The translations under genes were made by a program, and so were the position numbers. A stretch of DNA of 64,000 nt from Candidatus Defluviicoccus seviourii (lineage in GTDB: Bacteria > Pseudomonadota > Alphaproteobacteria > Rhodospirillales > Defluviicoccaceae): positions 226,483-290,482 of the forward strand of contig UXAT02000001.1 of the NCBI GenBank assembly GCA_900609035.2. Reading direction: 5' to 3'. Of this stretch, positions 57,300 through 64,000 are shown one piece after another. The notes under the pieces were generated by a model. That model was not told the origin of the DNA and did not search any database. It worked only from the letters and a program-made list of their open reading frames with translations. Position 1 is the first letter of the stretch. Each line of letters opens with the position of its first letter.

Positions 57300-57540
57300 C
57301 GGCGTCTTCGTCAACCACCGCGCGCAACCGCGCCACGGTATCGTTCAACCGAACCAGGATAGCGGCGACCGCTGCGGTATCGATCGAGTCCCCTGCAGCC
57401 TCGCTGCGATGATCCTCATCCGGAGATGCAAAAAGGAGCGCAGCCCTATCCGCGGCCTCCTCAAGCTGGCCGACTGCCTGCTGCAGGCGCATAAGCGCGG
57501 TGTCGATCGCGCCCGCGCCCGGGTCGACAGGATGCGGCAA
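57292..57540 (-). CDS. Small coiled-coil protein upstream of zapA
   Basis: About 82 residues from a TTG that has AGGAGG 6 nt before it; a GTG ten codons upstream lacks one. Helical: [22 protein letters not shown] and [20 protein letters not shown]. It resembles the DUF4164-type small protein found before zapA in alphaproteobacteria. Role unknown, perhaps division-linked. Confidence 0.7.
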   Translation of the reverse strand: MPHPVDPGAGAIDTALMRLQQAVGQLEEAADRAALLFASPDEDHRSEAAGDSIDTAAVAAILVRLNDTVARLRAVVDEDADA

Positions 57541-57796
57541 TTCCTTCCTCCTGCCGGCTGTACCGCCCACTTTGAGGATAGGAGCCCGTGTTCACCGCCG
57601 TCAACCCCAGAGCACGCCGAAAAAGCCGTTGACGCGTTCGCAGGATCGGACAATTGTGTCGCCGCATGAAGGGGGAATGCGCACGCCGTTCCGGCATGAC
57701 ACGTGCTGGCGTCAGCGGCTCCACAGGTTCGTGACGACAATCTCAAGTAACTTTTCCGCGGGCGAGGCTAAGCGAAAGCAGCGAAGGAGGTTCTCT

Positions 57797-58801
57797 ATGG
57801 CGGTTCGGGTAGCAATTAATGGTTTTGGCCGCATCGGCCGGTTGGCGATGCGTGCGGCAATGGAGGCCGGTCGCAATGATGTCGACTTCGTCGCCATCAA
57901 CGACTTGGGCGCGGTGAACGTCAACGCTCACCTGCTGAAGTACGATTCCGTGCATGGCACGTTCCCGGGCGAAGTCAGCTCGGGCAGCGACTCCATCACG
58001 GTCAACGGCAAGACGGTGAAGGTCCTGCAGGAGCGCGACCCGACCAAGCTGCCGTGGAAGGACATGGGCGTCGATGTCGTGTACGAGTGCACGGGCATCT
58101 TCACCGACAAGGACAAGGCAGCCGTTCACCTCGGCTCCGGTGCGCCGCGCGTCCTGGTTTCGGCACCGTCGAAGGGTGCCGACAAGACGATCGTCTACGG
58201 CGTCAACCAGAAGGAACTGACGAAGGACGACAAGGTCGTCTCGAATGCGTCGTGCACGACCAACTGCCTCGCCCCGCCGGTCTACGTTCTCGACAAGGCG
58301 CTTGGTGTCGAGCGCGGCTACATGACGACCATCCACTCCTACACCGGTGATCAACGCATCATCGACACCCTGCACAAGGACCTGCGCCGGGCACGCGGCG
58401 CTGCGCTCTCGATGATCCCGACCACCACCGGTGCTGCGCGCGCGGTCGGCCTCGTCCTGCCGCACCTGAAGGGCAAGCTCGACGGCGCCGCCATCCGGGT
58501 GCCGACACCGAACGTCTCGGTCGTCGATCTGGTCTTCATCACCAAGAAGTCGACCACCGTCGCCGAGGTCAATGGCCTCATCGAGGCGGCAGCGAATGGC
58601 GAGCTGAAGGGTATCCTCGGCTACTGCACCGAGCCGCTGGTGTCGATCGACTTCAACCACGACCAGCGCAGCTCGATCTTCGACTCCTCGGAAACCCAGG
58701 TTATCGACGGCAACATGGTGCGGATTCTCACCTGGTACGATAACGAGTGGGGCTTCTCGAACCGGATGTCGGACACGGCAACCTACTGGGCGGGCATCTA
58801 A
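57797..58801 (+). CDS. gap: Glyceraldehyde-3-phosphate dehydrogenase, type I
   Basis: 334 residues, normal length. NAD-binding INGFGRIGR; Asp36 in AINDLG favours NAD over NADP; catalytic C153 in SNASCTTN and H180 in [11 protein letters not shown]-terminal [19 protein letters not shown] is 6 nt before the ATG. Codon choice is strongly biased to C/G-ending codons with few rare codons, as expected for an abundant enzyme. Single gene with its own terminator. Confidence 0.97.
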   Translation: MAVRVAINGFGRIGRLAMRAAMEAGRNDVDFVAINDLGAVNVNAHLLKYDSVHGTFPGEVSSGSDSITVNGKTVKVLQERDPTKLPWKDMGVDVVYECTGIFTDKDKAAVHLGSGAPRVLVSAPSKGADKTIVYGVNQKELTKDDKVVSNASCTTNCLAPPVYVLDKALGVERGYMTTIHSYTGDQRIIDTLHKDLRRARGAALSMIPTTTGAARAVGLVLPHLKGKLDGAAIRVPTPNVSVVDLVFITKKSTTVAEVNGLIEAAANGELKGILGYCTEPLVSIDFNHDQRSSIFDSSETQVIDGNMVRILTWYDNEWGFSNRMSDTATYWAGI

Positions 58802-58826
58802 CTCAGCCCCAATCTTTGGCCTTGGG

Positions 58827-58856
58827 GAGCGGGCTTCGGCCCGCTCTTTCTTTTTC
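58827..58856 (+). terminator. Rho-independent terminator of gap
   Basis: GAGCGGGC-TTCG-GCCCGCTC, an 8-bp perfect stem with a TTCG tetraloop, followed by TTTCTTTTT. It lies 26 nt after the gap stop codon. Confidence 0.92.
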
Positions 58857-58948
58857 CGGCTTGCCCTTGCAGCGAGCCGCTTGCGTGTGCTGCCCCGCGG
58901 CTGCCCCCAAATAACGGGTGCGCAAGTACTTCAGCACCCATCAACAGA

Positions 58949-58991
58949 AACAGCCGTCATTGCTTCGCTTTCGCTGGCAACGACGGCTGTT
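58949..58991 (-). terminator. Terminator of the flagellin gene
   Basis: AACAGCCGTC and GACGGCTGTT form a 10-bp stem with further pairing (TTGC/GCAA) inside. On the minus strand it is followed by TGTTTCTGTT. It lies 32 nt after the flagellin stop. Confidence 0.7.
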
Positions 58992-59022
58992 CTTGACTTC
59001 AAGCCGGGCCTTCAAGCCGCGA

Positions 59023-59865
59023 TTAGAGCATCTGCAACACGCTCTGCTGCGACTGGGCCGACATTGACATCGCACTGACACCGAGCTGCATGCGGGTCTG
59101 CAACGCCAGCAGCTTCGCACCTTCCTCGTTCGGATCGGCGAGCGTCAGCTTGTCTGCACCTTCCTGCAGCTGCTCGATCATGGACTTCGTGAAGTCGTCG
59201 CGGGTCTCGATGATCGAAAGCCCGTTCGACAGCGAGCTGCTGAAATTCCGGAGCTTGGTCAGAGCGTCGGAAATTTCCGTAGCGCGCGACTCGAACGAGG
59301 TCAGATCGGCGTTCGTCCAATCGGTCGTCGCGCTGCTCCAGGTCACGCCCAGACCAGTGCCAGTACCGAAGCCGGCGCCCGCGATCTCGAAGGTGTTCGA
59401 GTTGTCCTCGTTGAACTGGGTGACCAGCTTGTCGGAGGTCAGCAGGTTAATGCCGCGGTAGTTTGCATCCTCCATCACACCTTCCATCTGCACCATCAGC
59501 GCGTCGAAATCCTTCTCGAATGCGGCGATTTCGGCGTCGGTGGCAGCGCCACCGCTGTTGAGGTGCTCTTTGGCCTGGGTGACGATCGAGTCGGCCTGCT
59601 CCATCAGTTTCGTCATCGCGGTGACGCCGGTGTCGGCGGCCTTGACGGTCTGGACCGACTGGCCCATGCCATCAACCAGGCGGCCGAGGTCGGTTGCCCG
59701 GTTGTTCAACCCTTGCGCGGTAAAGAAAGAGCGCGCGTCGTCGAGCGCACTGTTGACCTTGAGGCCGGTCGACAGCCTGAGCTGAGAGGTCTCGAGCAGA
59801 CTGTTGGTCTTCTGCAGCGACAACAGGTTGTTGCGCATCGAGGAGCTAAGGGCAACGCTAGACAT
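59023..59865 (-). CDS. fliC: Flagellin
   Basis: 280 residues, short for a flagellin, so mainly the D0/D1 core. N-terminal helices SSSMRNNLLSLQKTNSLLETSQ and RLSTGLKVNSALDDA; C-terminal helix LLALQTRMQLGVSAMSMS and QSQQSVLQML. The small middle part is rich in Ser, Thr and Asn (SSATTDWTNADLTSF), possible O-glycan sites. It is transcribed away from a SPINDLY-type glycosyltransferase gene. Confidence 0.95.
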   Translation of the reverse strand: MSSVALSSSMRNNLLSLQKTNSLLETSQLRLSTGLKVNSALDDARSFFTAQGLNNRATDLGRLVDGMGQSVQTVKAADTGVTAMTKLMEQADSIVTQAKEHLNSGGAATDAEIAAFEKDFDALMVQMEGVMEDANYRGINLLTSDKLVTQFNEDNSNTFEIAGAGFGTGTGLGVTWSSATTDWTNADLTSFESRATEISDALTKLRNFSSSLSNGLSIIETRDDFTKSMIEQLQEGADKLTLADPNEEGAKLLALQTRMQLGVSAMSMSAQSQQSVLQML

Positions 59866-60131
59866 CGCTTTGGTTTCCTATCCTAGGAGTTCACACGCCG
59901 GACCGTCCTGTCCGACAGCCACAACCATAGCAAGAACAGCGAGGCGGATACAATTTAATTAATTGCTCATACATCCAGCGCAACGTATCCGTGTCTTGCA
60001 TTCAAGCACGGTCTTCTTTGAGCACGTTTCGTTAACTCTTTCGGCTGATACTGAGCGAGACCATTGCACCCGGCGCGCCGCCGTCGCGCGCGTCGATCCG
60101 CCCCGTTTCGCATGCGAGAACAGCCACCCCC

Positions 60132-62243
60132 ATGAACGCATTCTGTGAAGGCCAAAACCAGCAAGCCGTTGTCATGACCGACCAGCCGCTGTTGGCGCAG
60201 GGGCTGGCGCTGATTGCGGATCAGAAGTTTGATGCCGCTGCTGCCGTCCTGCGATCGGCAACCCTTCAGGAGCCCAATTCCGCCGATGCCTGGAACACCT
60301 ATGGCTCGGCGCTGCAGCATCTGGGGCAGTACGCGGAGGCGGTTGAAACCCACTGGAAGGCGGTTGAACTCGATCCCGAGTTTGCCGGTGCCCACAACAA
60401 TCTCGGCGTCGCCTTGAGCGCCCTCGGCCACTGGGGAGCGGCGTTCGATGCCTTCGACCGTGCGCTCGGTCTCGATGCCGGCAACGTCGAGGCAGCGGAC
60501 AATCGCTCCGCCGTGCTGCGGGCGATGAACGCGCAGGTGACCGGTGCCGATGCCGAGAAGACCGGCGCCCGCTCGCTCGCGGCACTTGCCGTGCGCTACT
60601 TCGAAAGCGAACGCTACCTCGAGGCGCTGGCGTTCCTGACCGCATTGATCGCGCTGCGGCCGGGCGACCTCGACGCGCGGTTGCTGCACCTCAACGTACT
60701 GCTGAAACTGGATATGTTCGAAGAGGCTTCGGCGGCCATCGAACAGGTCCTCGCCATCGATCCGGTCAATATCGGGATCCTCGAGATCGAAGTTCTTGTC
60801 CTGCAGCGGATCGACAAGCTCGACCGGGCACACAGGGCCCTCAAGCGCCTCATCGAACTCAAACCGGACATGCCGCGGGCCGCGGCGACCGCCGTTCATT
60901 TTGCGATCATGCTGGGCGACTGGGATGAACTGCCGAGCCTGAGGGCAAGTGCGCTGCGCTCGGTCGAGAACGATGAAGGCCAGGTGTCACCGTTGATCCT
61001 GTGCCATCTCACAAGCTCGGCGGCGCTGCAGCTCAAGGGCACCCTGCCCTACGTCGTCAACCGCGCTCAGGGCATCACGCCGCTGCCGCCACGGCCGGTC
61101 GCGGCTCTCGCCGGCCGCAAGCTCAAGATCGGCTACTTGTCGGCCGACTACCGCAACCATCCGGTCGCCTACCTGATGGCGGAGGTCATCGAGGCGCACG
61201 ACCGTGAGCGCTTTGACATCATCGGCTATTCGATCGGTCCGAATGACGAGAGCCGCTACCGCAAGCGGCTGCGTGCAGCTTTCGGCGACTTCGCCAATAC
61301 CGAGCGCCTCAACGACGAGGCATTCGCACACAAGATCCGTCATGACGGCATCGACGTCCTGGTTGACCTGACGGGCCATACCAAGGACGCCCGGCCGCGC
61401 GTGCTCGCCTTCCGGCCGGCGCCGGTGCAGGTCAACTATCTCGGCTATCCAGGCACCATGGGTGCCTCGTTCGTCGACTACATCATCGCCGATCCGATCG
61501 TCATCCCGCCAGGCGCGGAAGGCTTCTACAGCGAAAAGGTCGTCCGGCTGCCGCACTGCTATCAGCCGAACGACCGCCTTCGACTGATCGGCGAACCAAA
61601 GCCGACGCGCAAGGAGGCTGGCTTGCCCGAGAGCGGGGTCGTGTTCGCCAATCTCGCCCAGTTGAACAAGATCAATCCGGAGAGCTTCGGTTTGTGGATG
61701 CGGGTGCTGGCGGCGGTGCCCGGCTCGGTCATGTGGCTGCTGGCACCACGGACGGAATCTGGCCGCTACACGCTGAAGCGCGCCGCCTGCGACTGCGGGA
61801 TCGATCCGATGCGGATCGTGTTCGCGCCGCGGCTGCCGCCGGAACATCACCTTGGCCGGCTGCACCTGGCCGATCTGGTGCTCGATACCTTCCCTTACAC
61901 CTCGCACACGACCGGGAGCGAGTACCTCATGGTCGACACGCCGGTGCTCACAATCGAAGGCGAGGATTCCTTTGCATCACGCGTCTGCGCCAGCATCTTG
62001 CACCATCTCGGCACCGATGAACTGATCGCCCGCTCGGCGGAAGACCTTGTTGCCAAGGCGATTGGCTTCGGCCTGGCGCCGGCCGAGCTCAAGGCCTTGC
62101 GCGAAAAGATCGCCCGCTGCCGCGTCGGCAACATCCTGTTCGACGGCACCCGCTTCGCCCGCTCGCTGGAGCGGGTCTATGTCCGCATGGTTGAGCGCGC
62201 CGCGGCCGGCTTGGCCCCGGAGGGCTTCGACCTCGAAGCTTAG
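60132..62243 (+). CDS. TPR-SPINDLY O-glycosyltransferase
   Basis: 703 residues. TPR units at about 17-120 (PNSADAWNTYGSALQHLGQYAEA, AGAHNNLGVALSALGHW) and 155-260, then a GT41 (OGT/SPINDLY) catalytic part (about 320-690): LKIGYLSADYRNHPVAYLM, DGIDVLVDLTGHTKDARP, PAPVQVNYLGYPGTMGASFVDYIIAD, VFANLAQLNKINPESF, APRLPPEHHLGRLHLADLVLDTFPY. Enzymes of this build in Caulobacter-type bacteria modify flagellin. Its place next to fliC supports that role. There is no strong ribosome site before the ATG. Confidence 0.88.
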   Translation: MNAFCEGQNQQAVVMTDQPLLAQGLALIADQKFDAAAAVLRSATLQEPNSADAWNTYGSALQHLGQYAEAVETHWKAVELDPEFAGAHNNLGVALSALGHWGAAFDAFDRALGLDAGNVEAADNRSAVLRAMNAQVTGADAEKTGARSLAALAVRYFESERYLEALAFLTALIALRPGDLDARLLHLNVLLKLDMFEEASAAIEQVLAIDPVNIGILEIEVLVLQRIDKLDRAHRALKRLIELKPDMPRAAATAVHFAIMLGDWDELPSLRASALRSVENDEGQVSPLILCHLTSSAALQLKGTLPYVVNRAQGITPLPPRPVAALAGRKLKIGYLSADYRNHPVAYLMAEVIEAHDRERFDIIGYSIGPNDESRYRKRLRAAFGDFANTERLNDEAFAHKIRHDGIDVLVDLTGHTKDARPRVLAFRPAPVQVNYLGYPGTMGASFVDYIIADPIVIPPGAEGFYSEKVVRLPHCYQPNDRLRLIGEPKPTRKEAGLPESGVVFANLAQLNKINPESFGLWMRVLAAVPGSVMWLLAPRTESGRYTLKRAACDCGIDPMRIVFAPRLPPEHHLGRLHLADLVLDTFPYTSHTTGSEYLMVDTPVLTIEGEDSFASRVCASILHHLGTDELIARSAEDLVAKAIGFGLAPAELKALREKIARCRVGNILFDGTRFARSLERVYVRMVERAAAGLAPEGFDLEA

Positions 62244-62376
62244 AGGGGGTGCGCTCGCAAACTCCTTAACTTCCCAAATGCCGTCGTCGCCCGCAGCACG
62301 CCGTGGACCGAACGGACGGCCGAAGCGTAATGGTTGCTGCAGGCTGGCGCTGATTCTCCGGTCAGCGATGCCTTCG

Positions 62377-62790
62377 TCACCGCGCCAGACTAAAGGGATT
62401 GAAGCAAGGCACGCTGGTGGGGGAGAAATCGCTGACGTTGCGGGTGACCACGGTGAGGCCGTGTTCGAGTGCGGTTGCCGCGATCATCAGGTCGGCGCTG
62501 TCATTGCCAATGGCGGCACTCAATCGTCCCCAGCGGCGCGCCACCTGCAGGTCAAACGCCAGGATCTGATCACCGTAAAGGGCGATCACTCTGTCGAGCC
62601 AAAGGCCAAGTGCCGTGGCGAAGCCCGCGTCCTTCGTCTCCTGGCGGGCGATGCCGCGTTCGATCTCCCCGACGCTGATGACACTGACGAAGAGGTCCGT
62701 CGAGCGTTGCGCTGCGATCCATGTCACCAAGGACGGATCTCGCTGCCGCTTGCGCAGTTCCGAGAGAACAACCGTATCGAGCAGAAACAT
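62377..62790 (-). CDS. vapC: VapC-type PIN-domain toxin
   Basis: 137 residues. PIN-domain acidic residues are all present: LLDTVVLSEL, SVGEIERG, GNDSADLMIAATA and VTRNVSDF. By family it is an endoribonuclease acting on tRNA or rRNA. The ATG overlaps the antitoxin stop by one base (TGATG); a GTG one codon upstream is also possible. Confidence 0.9.
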   Translation of the reverse strand: MFLLDTVVLSELRKRQRDPSLVTWIAAQRSTDLFVSVISVGEIERGIARQETKDAGFATALGLWLDRVIALYGDQILAFDLQVARRWGRLSAAIGNDSADLMIAATALEHGLTVVTRNVSDFSPTSVPCFNPFSLAR

Positions 62791-63047
62791 CACAAGACGA
62801 GATCGCGCGGCCTGACGCTGGCACGAGGAAATTCTGCGTCGTCCTGAGGCATGGCGAGCAGCGTTTCAGCGAAGGACGGCGCTTGTGCCCGCTCCAGCCG
62901 CTGCAGGCGCTGATACTCGCCCGCGTCCACAACAACCACAGCCGGTTTCCCATGTTTGGTCACGGTTTGCGGCCCATTCCGGGCAGCCTCGACAAGGGCG
63001 CTGAACCGGTTCTTGGCCTGTTGCACCGACCACAGCGACCCGAGCAT
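62790..63047 (-). CDS. Phd/YefM-type antitoxin
   Basis: 85 residues from the ATG after AAGGAAA: WSVQQAKNRFSALVEAARNG, then TVTKHGKPAVVVVDAGEYQRL is the Phd/YefM DNA-binding fold. The C-terminal tail (MPQDDAEFPRASVRPRDLVL) is the toxin-binding part. A longer upstream frame has no family similarity. Together with the PIN gene it forms a complete type II pair. The mixing of a Phd-type antitoxin with a PIN toxin is common. Confidence 0.87.
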   Translation of the reverse strand: MLGSLWSVQQAKNRFSALVEAARNGPQTVTKHGKPAVVVVDAGEYQRLQRLERAQAPSFAETLLAMPQDDAEFPRASVRPRDLVL

Positions 63048-63289
63048 GACATTTCCTTTCTGGCCAGAATATTTGTCCAGAAAATGCCTCGCCGGGCTCA
63101 TCGCGTCAAGCCGATCGCGCGCTGCGCCCTCGACCAGCCTGTGCACGCACCGATAGGTAAAGAAACCGGTAGACCGGATGAAGCAAAGCGCAATCCGGGA
63201 GAGGGTGTCGCAAGCTTTGGCCCTCCGCCCGCCTGATGCCACATGCGAAATTCCTGCATTCCGCTTGCGCTCCATGCAGCCTACGCTTG

Positions 63290-63902
63290 CTAAAAGCGAC
63301 CGTGCTTGAGACGCGCCAGTTCCGTATCGACGAGTTCGAACGGAAGCCGGAAAAAGTCGAAGCGCTCGTAAAGCGGCACAAGAAGCACGTGCATGATCTC
63401 GACGAGATTGTCAGAAATCTGCGCGGGCGTCGCGGCAGCGGTCAGGGTGATGCTGTCGGTCTGGCTGACGCGATTGTCGAACATCGCCCGTCTGCCAGTA
63501 ACACTGACTAACTTACGATTCCGGAGCCCTGTGAAGCGGCACTCGATGGCTATTGTCTTGACATCCTCGAACGTCTCGGCAAGGCGAGCAGCGAACAGAA
63601 CACCTTCCCCTACACGCCAGACTGGCAAGGTGACGTCGATGGTGCTGCCGGGGTTGCCCCCCCTATCGGCCATCCCGTCCTCCGTGTAACCTCGAATGGT
63701 ATAGAGCTTGCCGTCTGGAGAGGCCCGCCAAAAATCCTTATCGGCAGGCTCGCCCGACATCGTGTGCCCGCCGACCGGATTGCCGACCCAAGCTTCAATC
63801 AAGCTCTCGTACGCATACGGAGCCAAACCGTGCTTGGTCATCGACAGGAAAGTGGACCATCCGGTCAAGCGGATCTGTCTCGCGACGTCGAGCCTGTCCT
63901 TA
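63290..63902 (-). pseudogene. 5'-truncated Schlafen/AlbA_2-like protein gene
   Basis: About 204 residues remain, ending with the gene's own stop. The segment DFWRASPDGKLYTIRGYTEDG and VTLPVWRVGEGVLFAARLAETF resembles the C-terminal half of Schlafen AlbA_2-type ATP-binding proteins. I am not sure of the family. The 5' part is cut off by an IS630-type element; the first residues of the open frame (MIRNRSK) are IS sequence, so no native start remains. Confidence 0.55.
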
Positions 63903-64000
63903 GAGCGGTTTCTGATCAATCTAGGTCATAGCCGCATGAGCTGAAGTAGTTGGCGCATTCGGCGGGTTGGAAGATGTCAACGAGTTGGCCGATGAGGCCC
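63901..64000 (-). mobile_element. IS630-type insertion element, end only
   Basis: The element seems to begin at a TA (63901-63902), the target of IS630 elements, followed by GAGCGGTTTCTG as the likely terminal repeat. Its transposase gene enters from the right edge and stops 14 nt inside. The rest lies outside the window. Confidence 0.6.
63916..63999 (-). CDS. IS630-family transposase, C-terminal fragment
   Basis: Last 27 codons only: GLIGQLVDIFQPAECANYF, then SSCGYDLD and stop. The P-(A)EC-x-NYF-x(3-4)-GY pattern is typical of IS630-type transposase ends. The catalytic DDE part is off the window. Confidence 0.65.
   Translation of the reverse strand, partial: GLIGQLVDIFQPAECANYFSSCGYDLD

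Noticed and set aside
57629..57657. Promoter TTGACG-N17-AATTGT before gap
   Set aside because: The -35 is good but the -10 matches only three of six bases; too weak to list.

Overview
The window is high-GC DNA from an alphaproteobacterium, most likely of the Rhodospirillales. Four things point there: the gene chain ruvC-ruvA-ruvB-ybgC-tolQ-tolR-tolA-tolB-pal-cpoB-tilS-ftsH-folP-glmM, the zapA / 6S RNA / 5-formyl-THF cyclo-ligase block, a hopanoid-type RND transporter (HpnN), and candidate CtrA sites (TTAA-N7-TTAAC). The species cannot be named from the sequence alone.

Layout. 0-5.3 kb: a BrnTA-like toxin-antitoxin pair cut by the left edge, a CidA/LrgA-CidB/LrgB pair, a ChaN-like lipoprotein, a CorC/HlyC-type membrane protein and a PL14-like secreted protein. 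5.5-10.5 kb: an FNR-like regulator with a TTGAC-N4-GTCAA palindrome at its stop codon, followed by a co-directional run. That run holds a c-type cytochrome, a Tat-exported metallo-beta-lactamase-fold protein, a polytopic membrane protein and two small unknowns, one with a His/Cys-rich tail. 10.7-16.1 kb: an orphan Anbu proteasome-like protease, a PhnD-like binding protein paired with a Cache-HAMP-PAS-GGDEF-EAL protein, and small unknowns. 16.1-16.5 kb is a non-coding, hairpin-rich stretch. 16.5-22.6 kb: an FMN-dependent glutamate-synthase-domain protein, an alpha/beta hydrolase, and a double-length glycogen branching enzyme made of two fused GlgB units. 22.7-26.5 kb: an accessory module with a DUF2188 protein diverging from an AAA ATPase plus subtilisin-like protease pair (IetAS-like, a toxin-antitoxin/defence type).

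26.5-30.3 kb: a VOC-like protein, HpnN and a small unknown. 30.4-36.1 kb: a two-gene envelope signalling operon. It encodes a CHASE2 nucleotide cyclase whose substrate-selecting residues look guanylate-like, and a 1,129-residue FecR-TPR-outer-membrane-barrel fusion. 36.3 kb: tRNA-Arg(CCG). 36.7-38.9 kb: an RTX protein with a seven-fold 58-residue propeller repeat. 39.2-55.2 kb: a long minus-strand housekeeping cluster (thiD, glmM, folP, ftsH, tilS, tol-pal, ruvABC, yebC), tightly packed with many 4-nt ATGA/GTGA overlaps. 55.3-58.9 kb: ymdB-like, fau, 6S RNA, zapA and gap (GAPDH). 59.0-62.2 kb: flagellin diverging from a TPR-SPINDLY glycosyltransferase, a likely flagellin-modifying pair. 62.3-64 kb: a VapBC-type toxin-antitoxin pair, then a Schlafen-like gene fragment cut by an IS630-type element that runs off the right edge.

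The best candidates for under-described biology are four: the FecR-TPR-barrel plus CHASE2 cyclase pair, the FNR-like-controlled cytochrome/MBL/membrane run, the fused double GlgB, and the IetAS-like module with its face-to-face promoters and an embedded 12-bp palindrome.
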